A DNA stretch of 64,000 nt, from contig JAKUHH010000146.1 in NCBI GenBank assembly GCA_022701365.1, positions 253,677 to 317,676 on the forward strand, written 5' to 3'. The DNA comes from Mycocentrospora acerina. Lineage: Eukaryota > Ascomycota > Dothideomycetes > Pleosporales. The position numbers and the translations under genes were made by a program. Positions 33,571-45,827 of the stretch are shown here, piece by piece (within the stretch, counting starts at the first letter, position 1; the number at the start of each line of letters is the position of its first letter). The notes beneath the pieces are model-generated. The model did not search any database and had not been told where the DNA came from. It worked only from the letters and a program-made list of their open reading frames with translations.

Positions 33571-35548
33571 AGCTATAATCAGAAAACTTTTTGATTACAA
33601 GTAAATTGATCGCAGAGGTTGTAAAATCGTCAGAACATTATGATCTGCCAGGCTTGAGTCATAGCGCGGGCTAGCTGTTATCCCGTGGACGCCTAATAGA
33701 GTAGCCGCTAAGGGGTATTAAAATGCGGCACATGCAGTGAGGCACGTGGTATTCATTGTATCAAATGAAGTATTGTTTGTCTTGCAAGCTAGTAATGTGT
33801 TGAAATTACCAAGCACTTTCAAGTCATGCTCAGCGATATCTAGCTATCTTTCATTTAGAGATTCGTTAAAGGCCAGAATAATTCTGCACTATTTAAAAAC
33901 TACGATGAACGTTACCAAATGCAAGAAACAAACAATATTTGCACCCAAGCAAAGAAGGTCACTTTGCATACCTAAAGTATTGTGAACTTTTCACAGAATA
34001 ATTCCACAGTGTTACTCATGTTTTCAATTTTGAAAACGAAATATCTCAATTGAGGATCGAAGTAGCGGTATAAAACATCGCCCAGGACTGAGTACGGATA
34101 GTATAGAAGGCCTTTCATTCAGTCTCTTACGTAGGCGAAAATTTTCCTCTTGTTCCTGGGGCTGAAAATTTCCCGAGTCTCCTGTACTCAGTAATGAGTC
34201 TATTATTAATAAAGACAAGATGCGTTATACACTGGCGGGTTGCGAAGAATTTGTGCTGAGTACAGTGCCTACAAGTAACCATAGAGTGTGTGATTGTAAG
34301 CGCTTGATGCTCATGGCACCCCGCAATGACGACTAATAAAAATATCGGCACATGAAGATCCAAATCAAGCGGTTAAGAAGCAAAGTATGACTATTTTCGA
34401 TAGATCTAATTTTGTGATTAACATGTGCATCAACTTATTCTTCAACGGTAGCTTAACATGGCCAAAACCGGCAGCCTATGGGACGAAGCACTCTGGCGCA
34501 GTCAAATGGCCTCAAATTGCTTCATGATTTCGAATCGGCGGTTGGATTAAACATGAAATCACATTGGTCGCAGAGGGAAAAGTACCTTAGTAAAAAACCA
34601 GATCATAACTATTCGACTATTTATGAAGTAAGGCAAAACCATCGTCATATCTCGCACTATCCATCTCCTCATCCACAATTCCTGACTCTTTCCCGCTCAT
34701 TGGAGCCTATGGATTCTATTTACGCACGTGCCAAGTATTGGAAAAAGACCTCACGCATCTGGAGATACGGCCGCTGGATCTCGGACTGATTTTGAGCGCA
34801 TTTATGACCTTGCTAGTACTAAACGTCAAAATCAACTCCTAACGCTAGCTCAAATGCTTGATCACTACGTGGTTGATGTCAATGGAGATGACGGTCAGTC
34901 AACAGACCAAACTGCACATGACTATCTCAAGCAAGTTGCGATTAGTATTCCTGTGCCAGCTCGAAACTTAATCTCAGCTACTTCTCAGGTCTGTAATTTT
35001 TTTCTTGTAAATTTTCTTGCTGATATCTACTGCTTGAAGGACCAAGACATCGGGCAGAGGTCCATGACTACCAAACATGGTTACGAGCAGCGGTGGCTGC
35101 ACTTGTACGAAATAGAGCGATTGAGCAGTCAGCTTTTCAGATCCTCGATAATACACCAAAGCATTGACGAAAAATTTGAATAAGCTTGTGATGATTGATC
35201 TTATGTACATTGATAGTCCTAGGATTTCAAGTATCAGTACTGAGAATACCGTAGTATGCGGCACAATTCAACGAGACTGCTCTCTGATCAAATTCCCCAA
35301 AATTCAAAGTTACTGGAGGTGCTTTCTATGCAGATGCTTTCTACACGAATGTTTGCAACTGTAGTATTATTCCTTTGCTTTTCAGCCAAGCCTCTACATC
35401 TGGCCTTAATCGTCCTCGCAATGGGCAAATTGGCAAATGTTCAAGGGTCGTTGAGAGTAAGTTGTAGAGGCCGAGATAAGTTACTATATGGGATGCTTCG
35501 CGTTTCACAGGGTCGCTCTCTATCCTGTTTTTTAACGACACAATTCCT
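33571..35548. other. Mostly non-coding, one orphan open frame
   Basis: No recognised gene. A plus-strand open frame at about 34750-35183 has a fairly protein-like composition (stretches such as LTLAQMLDHYVVDVNGDD and DYLKQVAISIPVPAR) and follows another frame that ends at 34789, so it may be a piece of an old gene. I cannot name the family. The rest is AT-rich with many stops. Confidence 0.4.
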
Positions 35549-36130
35549 TTATGCTCCCGAGACTAGTACGAAACTATCCCAATAATCGTAGCAATCATGA
35601 CGGACTAGTATTAGAGGCAGGTACTTGGCCTCTCGTTCTTGGCCGATCCATGAGGTCCAACGTACTTTAAAATGCTCCCAACATACTGGATACCATTCAG
35701 ATGGATGCCAATCAATAACTGCGACGACATGAGGATCATACCCTGAAGATACGACAATGTTGCTAGGGTGTAGATCTGCATGTGTTGACACGATTGGGAC
35801 TTCGTCTGGGAGAAAGGAGCGGTTTGGATATAGTGGCCTGTCCTAATCATCCCAAACTGGGCCGTAGGACGTAGTGAACCAATCGTGGAACTCGGAGACG
35901 ATCGACTCGCAACTTCTCTTACCTCAGTTGGAGATGGCAGAGAGATTGGTGCGTTGGATGCCTGGAAAAAAAGGATGAGTTGTGAAATGTGATGTCTTTG
36001 TTGTAAGGAATTGGTCCCAGCCCTATCACCTCCGAAATGGAGGAGACAACTACCGCTTTATCTGATTTTTTGCGAGGCTCCATAGCCATGACGCGTTGCA
36101 GACTCTGATATCGTTTGCATAGATGGGCCG
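35549..36130 (-). pseudogene. Relic of an APH-family phosphotransferase
   Basis: The frame at about 35840-35549 encodes PIVSTHADLHPSNIVVSS followed by VAVIDWHPSEWYP, matching the catalytic loop HADLHPxN and the metal-binding IDW of aminoglycoside-phosphotransferase-like kinases, which in fungi are large families of unknown substrate. The frame continues upstream to a TAG near 35847-35849, beyond which clearly related coding (SIVSEFHDWFTTSYGPVWDD) resumes in the same frame; further up the protein-like sequence is in other frames. No N-lobe was identified. So this is a broken gene with at least one nonsense codon. Confidence 0.65.
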
Positions 36131-36731
36131 TCTGGCTTGCGTTGGGTACATAGAAAACGCTTCATGCGTCACGGGTGCTTGATATCTGGATTGATGCGCT
36201 GAATTCAATAATATCTAGCAGACTCTCCCTCGCTGCATGCAAAAGATTCAAGAGATATTCTGCCAGCTAAGCAAGATATTGTCAGGCTTCGTTTTCGCGC
36301 AGCCAGATTTAAGCAACGTACTGGCGGGTTTACAGTTAGGTGGGTGACCACTACCGAATATTTTGCTGCAGTATGTTTTTGGTATTTCAGTTAGCAGAAG
36401 CATACGCTCGGTGTTGTTCCATCATGTTCGGTCAATCGATCTTGGTTCAAGTGATGCTGTGGGTCGTGGTCTGGTTAATGCGTTGATCGGCAAGAGCGCT
36501 ATAGGCGGTTGTATGCAAATGCTTGCGAAGATGACAAGGTCTTCGATTCCAATTATGGTAGGAAGCCACTAGGGTTGACAGCAGCTAGTCGAGTCGGACC
36601 GTATCCACACGGCTGTTCTAGAGCAGAGGGGTCAGTCGGAGGTAACCTTTGATCTTGAGCCTCATTCCCGGTCTTTCAATTTCTTTTGACAACAAACATC
36701 CTAATCTCACATTGTCAGAAATTCTGTCACG
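36131..36731. other. Upstream region of the PRISE reductase gene
   Basis: No recognised gene. Short frames only. The last about 150 bases should be the promoter and leader of the next gene. Confidence 0.4.
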
Positions 36732-38010
36732 ATGTCTAATAAGACGGCGCTTGTGTTTGGTGCGTCTGGTGTAAGTGGATGGAGCTTTATCAACGAGATT
36801 CTACACGACTACCCCCGACCTGGAACCTGGAAACGAGCTCACGCGCTTACCAACCGTCCTCTGTCGTTGGAACAGTCCATGTGGCCTGATGACCCACGAC
36901 TCAACATTGTCTCTGGGATCAATCTATTGGGCAGCTCGCAGGAAGAGTTTGAGGAGGTTATAAAGAGTAGGATTCCAGAGATCAACGAGGTCACGCATGT
37001 ATACTATGTTGCGTATAAAGCGGGAACTGAAGTGCAGACGGAGATGGATGAGGCCATGGAGATGTGGAAGAAAGCTGTGATAGCAGTAGACCGACTGTGC
37101 CCTGCGTTGGAGTTTGTGGTGTTGCAGATTGGGTCAAAGATTTGTATGTGAAGAACGTTGGCAGCCATGAGACGAGTCCTGTACCGCAACTGACCCCCCA
37201 ACAGATGGCTGTCACCTTCTCGCCACTCTTCCCTGGTATGAAGAAGCTGAGAGGAAATCAGGTGTTGAGCCCACGAAACTGCTTGACTACATCAAGGTCC
37301 CATACGCCGAATCACATCCGCGCATCAGAGCGCCTTATGATGCCATGCTCTTCTATCACCACCAAATTGACTTTATTGCATCGTATGCCAAGGATAAGAA
37401 GTGGAGTTGGTGCGAGACACGTTCAGAGATCATTGTGGGATTTGTTCCCAATCAAAACTTTTATAGCCTGGCAACATGCGTTGGTGTTTACCTGAGCCTG
37501 TGGAGGGAGGTTAATGGTGAAGGAGCGGATTGTCCGTTTCCTGGAACAGCAAAGAGTTGGAAGGCGTTGAGCAATGACTCTAGCAGTGACATGATTGCAC
37601 GACAAGCCATTCATCTCAGCCTCTCACCTGAGACGGAGAGAGGCGGCGGCTACAATGTCGCTGACGAGCGCGAACCCTCGTCTTGGTCGAGAAGATGGCC
37701 AATTCTATGTGCCGAGTTTGGACTGAAGAGTACAGGCCCGACGGACAAGCCACCAGAAATTCGTGCGTACATTAGAGAACACATGGACGTATGGCACCGA
37801 TTGGAGGATGAGAGGGGGCTGCAAAAGGGACATGCAGATCACGAGAGGACGATTCCCGGGTTCGAGTACTTTATGTTTACATGCTTCGACTTTGACCGAC
37901 AGTACGACATGACCAAGATGTATGCGACGGGGTTTCAGGAGGAGCGCAGGACGAAAGAGTCATGGGGCGGTGTATTTGAGCGGATGAGGAAGGCCAAGAT
38001 CCTCCCGTGA
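36732..38010 (+). CDS. PRISE-type (progesterone 5-beta-reductase/iridoid-synthase-like) SDR
   Basis: Two exons, 36732-37143 and 37205-38010, give 405 residues. The Rossmann start ALVFGASGVSGW at residues 6-17 is the atypical GxxGxxG of extended SDRs, LTNRPL follows the second strand, and the splice rebuilds the QIGSKIYG segment that carries a characteristic Lys and Tyr region of this family; LPWYEEAER and MLFYHHQIDFI come next. PRISE enzymes reduce activated enones with NADPH in plants; fungal members are common but mostly of unknown substrate. The intron is 61 bases with standard ends. The gene is intact and could belong to the neighbouring metabolic cluster, of which it is the first undamaged gene on the right side. 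Confidence 0.88.
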
Positions 38011-38703
38011 ACTGTAGTATATATTGGCGAGTTGCATCAACGAGGTAGCCAATGGTGGGTGACTGCCCAATGCCAATAGGCATGTGACGAGGTGATGGAG
38101 AGCTGTTATCAACGCCGTGGCCCCAGGTGAGAGGGGTGTGTGGGCGTATTGTGAGACCAAGATCATGAGCAGCAAAGGCTGTGCAGAATGAACAGCATGG
38201 GAGTGACATGTCCCGAGCCAGCTTCTGTCAGGGCGGGGCAGGCTAGCTGCAGACCCTGATCTGCAGAGGGTGAGTGCAGGTGCAGGTGCAGGCAACGACG
38301 GCACCAGACATGCACAATGACTGCAGCGCCCCAGTCTCAGTCCAGTCATATCTAGTCATATTCACAAGTGTCACTCACAAGCGTCACGCCCCAGTGCCAC
38401 GACTAGTTGTACATACGACATGCGACACTACGACAGCAAAGGCCTTTTGGCACTAGCGGCATGTACCGCCACCCACAGCAATGACGACATGGGCCAGGGC
38501 TGCGGTCATATGCACGCCTTCGCCTGTGCCTGAGGGGAGCACATGGTGTGAGCTCCAGGCAGACAATGCTATTTGACATTTTCATTGCACAGACGACAAC
38601 AACAATATCAGCAGTGACAACAATCTCGTCACCACAAACTCTCTAATTCCAACTTGCACCTCTACACCCTCACATCAACACCCTCACACACAACATCACC
38701 AGC
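38011..38703. other. Intergenic between two plus-strand genes
   Basis: No recognised gene. A short GTGCAGGTGCAGGTGCAGGC-like run lies near 38272-38291. The CA-rich stretch at about 38640-38700 is the leader of the next gene. Confidence 0.5.
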
Positions 38704-39729
38704 ATGGGAAGGCACGACCGACCACCCTCGCCGGGACCAGCGCCGCCGCCTGCAGGCCAACGACGTGAGTTTATTCGTAAAACCCAAGAGTCGAATACGA
38801 CGGCACATTCTGACAACAGCCACAGCGGACCCCACCTACTACTTCGAAGACTACGAGGACGGCAACGGAGGCAAGGCCCGCTGGAAGCCGCATGCAGACA
38901 ATCAGCGCGACTACCAGGACTACCGTGACAACCGCAGAGAGCAGCGCCGCCCGCACAGAGACCGACGCGACGACGACCAGCCACCACCACCACCACCACC
39001 ACCACCGTCGCAGCCGTCCAAGTCAAAAGGTAAGCACACCACACGTGCACACCATTTCCATAGGGAGGCGACACACCGCTAACCAAACTTCCAGAGTCCC
39101 GTCCTCGTCGCAGAAGATCTCCGTCCGTATCGTCGTCTGCTTCCGACTCGCCCCCTCCACCCCGTCGCCGCGACCGTCGCCGCCGCGAGCCCGAGGCCTA
39201 CGACTCGTACGACGAACACTACCCACCCCGCCGCCCTCGTGACGACGGACACAGACCCCGCAACGATGGACAGAGACCCCGCGATGACGAGCACAAGCCT
39301 CGAGACGAAAAGCCCAAAGACCGCGGATACGCAGCAGGCTATGGTTCCGACAATAGATACAACAGACCCCGGAGAGACCCCCGCGACGACAGAAGAGACC
39401 AAAGAGAGAGACCTCGTGACGACCGCGATCGAAGAGACCGGCACCGCGACGATCGCTACGATGACATGTTCACCAACAGCCGCCGCGATTCACGCTATGA
39501 CGATCGAGACCGGGACGGAGACAGGGACAGGGATAGGGACAGGAGAGGACGACACGACGACGACCGATACGGACCTTCTTCCAGGAGCCGAGGCAAGTCG
39601 ATGAGTGGCCAGCCCAAATGGCAAAAAGAAGCCATAGACATGTTCAAGCAGTACGCCCTTCCTGTCATCAAAACGGAGGGCAGCAAGTACCTTTCAAAGC
39701 AAATGGCTGGCATGATGTCCAAGCGCTGA
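38704..39729 (+). CDS. Arginine/aspartate-rich low-complexity protein
   Basis: Three exons, 38704-38764, 38826-39029 and 39095-39729, give 299 residues. Composition is extreme: an RPD-rich opening, a YYFEDYEDG patch, a nine-proline run, an RRRRSPSVSSS stretch like an RS domain, then about 130 residues dominated by Arg-Asp pairs (RDRDRDRR type). Only the last 40 residues look like a folded segment, KWQKEAIDMFKQYALPVIKTEG and a basic end. I do not recognise a family. Such RS/RD-rich proteins are often nuclear and RNA-associated, which is inference. Introns have normal GT-AG ends and CTAAC branch points near the second acceptor, so it is a real spliced gene rather than a repeat artefact. Confidence 0.75.
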
Positions 39730-40064
39730 AGGCTGAATCGTTAAGATCCAGCAGATTGAATCAGGAACTGCTAATTCTGGTGCTGCAGCGTAAGTTTTCG
39801 TTACATCTCATTTTGTTGAATTTGTGATACCTTTACACATACTAGAATATAGCAACGCATGGGCCGGCCAATCATGTCACCCAGTCGCATACGTTTATTG
39901 AATTCCTTTGGATCTGCGATGATTTTCTTTCTTCTTCATAGCTCATAACCCCACATCAATGTAGGGAGCATCCATTATTCTTCAAAGGGAAACGTGACGT
40001 CATAAATACACGATTTCGGAACACAATGCTGGCGGTGCCCGCCATCTTCACACTCACTTTGCAT
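39730..40064. other. Convergent intergenic region
   Basis: 3' ends of the arginine-rich gene and of the FAD oxidoreductase. No gene or repeat seen. Confidence 0.5.
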
Positions 40065-41819
40065 CTATTGAACCTTTGAAATCTTGAAGCCGCCAGGTAC
40101 AAGCTTCTGGAATACGCCAGTTGGATCGTACTTTTTGGCAGCTGCCTTCATCTTCTTGACATTTACCTCGCCATAGCTTTTCAGTGGATCCTGCGTGTAG
40201 TCGGCGTAATCAAGGTACAAGTACGGGTTATCGGCGCCAATACTCTCAGCGTATGCCCTGATTCTATTGACGATATTTGCACCAGCGCTTTCGAAGAGCG
40301 CATCCTGCTCCGCGCCTTGCCAAGAGAGGTAGGGTTGATAGACTGCCTTGTTTCAGTTTTCTTAGGCCTGGAGAGAAGGACGTAAGTTGACTTACGACAC
40401 AAGACTTGACCATTGAAACGCTCTAGACCGAGAACATTTCCGCCCCTTGCAGCACTGTTCTTCCAGTACGCAGGAGGAAGCGGCTGATACAGGGCGTATA
40501 TACTCCAATCACCAGTCGCTTTGGCCTTTAGGGTAGCCAATACATCCAGATAGATTTCCTGAGCTTTGGTCATAACGCGAAGATCGTTTGCAAAGGTGAG
40601 AGTTCCAAAGTAGACACTGTGTGTTTATTTTCAGCTTTCATCAACTTTGCATGAGGGGCTGTACAACTGACCGATACGTAGTTGCGCCTGCGAACTCTGC
40701 CGCAAGAGATGACATGTTTCTAATACCAGTGGTATCTGAAATGTTCCCTGGGACTGCAAGGAACTCCTTGTAGGCCGCAGGCCTCACAACCGGCGCAGCA
40801 TAGTCGTAAGTATTCAGGACAAGGTCAAGGCCAACAGTACTCTGATACGATGTCATGACAATAGCAGCAGCCTTGACGTCCTTATCTACGTTGTTCGAGA
40901 AGTTGATGAGAGCCTTGAAGTGGTCCTGGATCGTCGACTGCGGGTACAGAACAAGGCCACCCCACATTCCATTGTAGTCGAATGTTCCAAAGTCGAATCT
41001 AGTCACAATGCCAAAGTTGTTGTTTCCGCCTTTTAGAACGGTAAAAAGGTCTGGGTTCTTGGACTTACTGGCGGTGACAATCTTTCCGTCCGCAAGTACA
41101 ACCTCAATTTGCAAAACATTATCACAGACTGGAGGTATATTAGCTCAATCCTTTGCAATTTGATATCGACTGTTCTCACTCAGACCGTGCTCAGGAGAGA
41201 AGTACGAGATGCCTCCCCCCAACGTCAAGCCACCAACACCGACACTAGAAGAACGACCGCCGGTTGTAATGACTCCTAATGGCTCTAGAGTTGTAAAAAC
41301 ATCGTTCCATCTTGCGCCAGGTCCCACCCTAACCAAGTCGTTCTTTGGGTCATACTGAACAGTATTCAGGTACTGGAGATCGAGTGTCACACCATGATCA
41401 ATATTTGAGGCCCCTGCATAAGGGGTGTGACCGCCACTTCGGATGGCAAATTTGCATGGTTTTTGGACGCTCGCAGTAGAGAGTATTTTAATCGCGAGAG
41501 CGACTTCCTTTGTGTCCCTGGGTTGTACGATACAACTTGGTGTCAAAGACTGTTGCTTAACGTCAAAGTATGAGTCGATGCGATTTTCAAAAGCGTCTTG
41601 TCCAGGAAATAAGATTCGATTTTTAAGAGTACCAATTTTCAAAGCAATACACTTTTACGTCTTGATCAGCACTATATCTTCCCTCTCAAATCAGTAAATC
41701 GCTCAACTCACGCAGTAGTCCGAGGATTGGAATGCGGTTGCATCTTCTGTTGTTACGTTTTGAGCATGCGCAAAGGGCACCAAAGCTGCAGCAAGCAGCG
41801 CGGATCGGAGATTGAACAT
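40065..41819 (-). CDS. Secreted FAD-linked oxidoreductase (BBE-type), intact
   Basis: Five minus-strand exons, 41819-41712, 41651-41180, 41128-40672, 40616-40396 and 40342-40065, give 511 residues in one frame. The N-terminus MFNLRSALLAAALVPFAHA is a secretion signal. The FAD-binding PCMH fold shows IVQPRDTKEVALAIK, the flavin-anchoring RSGGHTPYAG with its histidine, GPGARWNDVF and VGVGGLTLGGGISYFS. The C-terminal berberine-bridge domain ends with a YDPTGVFQKLVPGGFKIS tail. Family members oxidise alcohols, sugars or alkaloid-like amines using O2 and are common in fungal metabolite clusters. The same tail is seen in the ruined copy at 15128-15840, about 25 kb away, although the two are clearly diverged. 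The splice sites at the first and last introns were chosen to avoid in-frame stops. Confidence 0.9.
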
Positions 41820-43354
41820 TACAATCTCCCAAGCCACTATAAAACTCTAGCGCAAAATATTTAATAGGTCAGAGACGAAAGCGATGCGAGAAATCCAACA
41901 CGTACAAGAGCCCTCAATATAAATGAAGTCTCCAAAAAAAACGCGCCTTTTAGTAGTTAGGGTTGCAGCACAAGCAGATCTAATTGAGAATAATCCCCGA
42001 CTCCAGCTAGCATTAGTTTTCCAAGGCCAGCAATCCTTCTGCGCGTTCGAATCCAAGATGCACGCTATCTAGTCATAAAAGACGTTTCGTTCGCTGCATC
42101 TGTGTCTACCGCAGCTGCGTATCTGCGGGGGCATTATCCGGAATTCGACCCTATTCGATCTCTGACCATAGTGCGCAGGGGCAGGCAGCGTCAATTGATT
42201 GAATTCGCACAGACCAAATCAAGCCTATTCCGTATTGGGACAAGCGGCTGCCCCGGCTGCATTTACGGTAAAGATGGCAGTCAGTCCTATTACAAAAATT
42301 CTAAACGGCGAGATCATTCACTAGTGTCCAGACAAGCCAACCTACTTTACCTCAATCCATGTTAGGGCGACAGTAAATCTATCACGGTGGATTACAGACG
42401 TCAGGCTACAGGAACGTGCGAGTGATTACATGGGACTCAAGAAATCATTCCAAGAAAACTCCAGTGCCACGATACGATCCAAATGTTCAGAGAATGTTAT
42501 CAAACACAAAGAAAGCTGCGAAAAATGGAATTAAATTCTAGTTCCTTATATAAAACGAGACGGACGCGTAAACATGGCTGAGCCGACTTGACCGGCATGA
42601 AACGCTTGTATTTGTTGATTTGTTCGCTGCTATATCGCATCCCGTCTCTTCGCCCTTCATTAATTGAGCATCTTCGACAAATCTACAGGGATAAACATCC
42701 TTCAAAATGCATCTAGGCCTTCTTAGTGTCCTTGTCCCAGGATCGTGCATATCATGAACGTGCTTTGTTGGAGCTATATTCTTGACAACAATCCAAAAGG
42801 TTGCACGAGCTATGCGATCAAGGCTCGCAAAATCCCAGGAAGTTCCTCCGACAAGACTGTCTGGTAAACTAAATGCACAACGACCAGAAATTATTAAGGT
42901 CGAATTTTGTCGAGCAAGTAGGCGTAGAAAGCTAAAACGGGACTTGAACAAGGCAAGAGGAGACGAAGTTTTCCTCACTTTCACGCTAAACTTCCGTCAC
43001 CGCTACACCGGCGGCAGATTCTCGCGTTGACTCAACAAAGGCACTTTCGGACTACTGATCTCTTCGGCACCAACTTCTACATCGCCACAGTCCTCCAACT
43101 CTCTCATGTGCACATCCCTTTCAAGCCAGCACAAAGATGGTATGAAACAGCAAGAGATCAATCGATTTCCAGCTGCTCCAGCTCGTAGACATATGTAATC
43201 TACGTAATATACGGCTATGCTGTCCTGATGCATTCGAAGAATCTAGCATGATCTGTTGATTAAAACACTGGATGGGGACTACTCGTGATTTTCCTATCAA
43301 GTCTGAGTTGGCAACCAGAGCATCTTCTCGATAAAAGCCACGCTGGTGCCTAAG
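41820..43354. other. Intergenic, no gene recognised
   Basis: Short open frames on both strands, none with a motif or conserved look. The left part holds the promoter of the FAD oxidoreductase gene. Confidence 0.45.
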
Positions 43355-44224
43355 TCACATTATGCCGATAACGTCCCGGATTGTGAACTCCCTTTTCATG
43401 TGCCCATCGATACAAAATATCACCTTGCTAACATGTTCCTGGAAGATCTGACGAATCATCTCATCTAAACGTAGCATCCTTGACAACGCAGGTCCGAGTC
43501 CCTGTCTTACTAGAGTGTTGATATTTCTGGAGTCGACAGGATAGAGTGGATTAAATTCAAGGTGGCCCAGACCCTCCACCTTTCGAAGCGGTACGACATC
43601 TTCGGGGATGGTTTCATTTCCTGACTGATACCGTGTTGAGTCTATATTAATGACGAGATTTGTGATTTGGAAACTTGGATGCTGCTCAGAGACTTTGATG
43701 GTTTCCCAAATGTTGAAATGTATGTTGCTCAAGTCTATGGCAGAAGATCCATTTGCGGCAAGGTTACGGGCAATCATCATAATGCATCTCATGACGGTTG
43801 TCTCTGTGACCATTGAGTTCCAGATCGGCCAATTTGTCTGCAAAGAACGATCGGTCTCGGTGCAACACGGAATGACATTAATTTCGAATCGGTCGAGAAT
43901 GTTGCTCATTGTTCGTGTTGGGATATATCTCCATGTTGGCCAGATCCAGTTATTGTCTACTATTGCCAAATCCAGTTTGAATATGTTGAATGATTTGAGA
44001 TACTCGATTGTTTCGGCATGCACTCTCCAATTAGTGAGTAGGAGACTAAGAGAATTTGGAGGCCATGAGCCGCCCAGATTTGCAACGCAGGCGACTGTGC
44101 GTTGCCCTGTGTTTATAGAAGCTCTGCAGCGTTTGGCGTGTGATGGGAGGGGATATGGTGCAGACAACACAAGGTCGATGATGGTGAAGATGATCTCACT
44201 TGGCAGGTCGAGAAATCTGGCCAT
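43355..44224 (-). CDS. F-box-like hypothetical protein
   Basis: Intronless, 289 residues from the ATG at 44224. The open frame extends 63 codons further up, but the next in-frame residues are not protein-like, and the ATG directly precedes RFLDLPSEIIFTIIDLVLS, an F-box-like opening typical of fungal proteins of unknown function. The rest has no recognised domain. Such proteins may recruit substrates to SCF ubiquitin ligases, but with no further domain this is only a family-level guess. No sign of damage. Confidence 0.6.
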   Translation of the reverse strand: MARFLDLPSEIIFTIIDLVLSAPYPLPSHAKRCRASINTGQRTVACVANLGGSWPPNSLSLLLTNWRVHAETIEYLKSFNIFKLDLAIVDNNWIWPTWRYIPTRTMSNILDRFEINVIPCCTETDRSLQTNWPIWNSMVTETTVMRCIMMIARNLAANGSSAIDLSNIHFNIWETIKVSEQHPSFQITNLVINIDSTRYQSGNETIPEDVVPLRKVEGLGHLEFNPLYPVDSRNINTLVRQGLGPALSRMLRLDEMIRQIFQEHVSKVIFCIDGHMKREFTIRDVIGIM

Positions 44225-45305
44225 GTTGCGGGTAAGTTGCGACGGTGATGAAAGTTTGATATTTTCCGCAATGCGAAGGACTCTTGAAGGGCGCAAGTGA
44301 CGGCACTTGCGGGGCAGCCTTGGCCGTTCTCCCGCTACTAAGCTTGATCCATCCGAGCCTCTTCTCGTCAAGACTACAAGGCTATGCGCAGTCTCAACAT
44401 GCCTTTTGCTCAATGCTACGACGTCTTATCAAGAAGTCACCAGTCGTATTCCAATTCAATACTTAAATCTTCAATTCGGGTTCTAAGATAAAAATTGACT
44501 AATATCGGATAAGTGTCCAGACCAAAAGACAAATGCATAAAGCATAGTCATGATTTGGTCTTATTCATTCACGATTCGGCGTAATTCCAATGCCTTATGG
44601 GAAGAAACGAAAGTAAAGTTAGTTCCGTCATCTATCGAGTCTTCAGGCAGATCATTCAAGACTAAATGAATAGAAAGTCATTAGGGTACAACATAAAGAA
44701 CAAAGCAATACATTTTGCTTAACACTGGAAAGACACTGACACGAAGTGTTTTTATCAGAGCCTGATATAAGACATCAACATCTTGTCTGGTTTGAAAATT
44801 GATGAATTTGACAACAAGTCAATTCTTCTATTCCACCCAACTCTACTTGATGATATCTAGCTGATCTAGGTTTATTTTTGTGTGCATCCTCGCATCACAT
44901 TCAAAGCGAATCTGAGGTTCACAATGTTGCCGCCACTGCTGTTGCTGCTACTATATCACAGGTGAAGCTGGCAACTCAGATGAAGTCCTTCCACGCCTAC
45001 GGTTAGGTTGCGAGTATCCACAGTTGGGCTACAAACTACGCATCTGAGGTGACTGGACAACATAGAACTGCGGTACAGTCAAAGTTAAAGTATGAGTATG
45101 CGCCGATACGGTTTTGCAATTTGCTGAAGATGGTTCGGGTTGCGGATTTTTGGCCATAGCTGCAACACCAGCGTTTTTGATGACTTCCTGGTTGGTAGTT
45201 TTGCGGATCCTGCGACGGTGGCGGAATACCTAAAGTCAGTAGTGGCAGTAAAAGTGAACACGGACGTAACAAGAAACGAAGAAGTACCTATGACAGTGGT
45301 TGGTG
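44225..45305. other. Intergenic, no gene recognised
   Basis: Short frames only. AT-leaning between 44440 and 44900. Confidence 0.45.
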
Positions 45306-45741
45306 TTAGATCCTGCCGCTTTTTACTTTGACTGGGCGGACGCCGAAGAAATTATCACGTGGGTTACTAGGCTTCTTGCTGCACTCTGCACGACTGATAC
45401 TAACAGCACCTGTCACTGCCCAAGAAGCCGCACATAAATCGGTTACTACGTCAGTACATGTGACAGTCAAAGTACGCGTCGTTTCACCAGAAGTCGGATC
45501 TTGAACGGTGGCTGATTCAAAGGCCGTAGAAGCTGTGGTGTTGGAGGTAGAAGTCGAAATACTCGCTAGAATATCGGCTCCATCCAATATTGCTATATGG
45601 TGACTGAAACCCCCAGATTTCGAAGCTGTATTCGTACAGAATATAGCAGGGTATGGACAGGAGTCTTGAGTTGCACTAGAAAAATACAGTTTCGCCAAAC
45701 TAAAGCAAGTTTTTAGGTAGAGGAAGGAGTATGCAAGGTTC
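45306..45741 (-). CDS. Uncertain small Ser/Thr-rich open frame
   Basis: An open frame of about 144 codons from an ATG at 45741 with a hydrophobic beginning and a stretch rich in Ser and Thr (ASISTSTSNTTAST). It could be a small cell-surface or secreted protein, or chance. No family recognised. A neighbouring minus-strand frame at 45036-45272 is not convincing. I would not rely on it without transcript data. Confidence 0.25.
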
Positions 45742-45827
45742 ATGTTTCTCCTGGAATCGATTCGACTCTCCCGACTCCTGGTAGTCAATATTCAATACGT
45801 CTCTTACGGTGGTTCTTGACACGTCCC

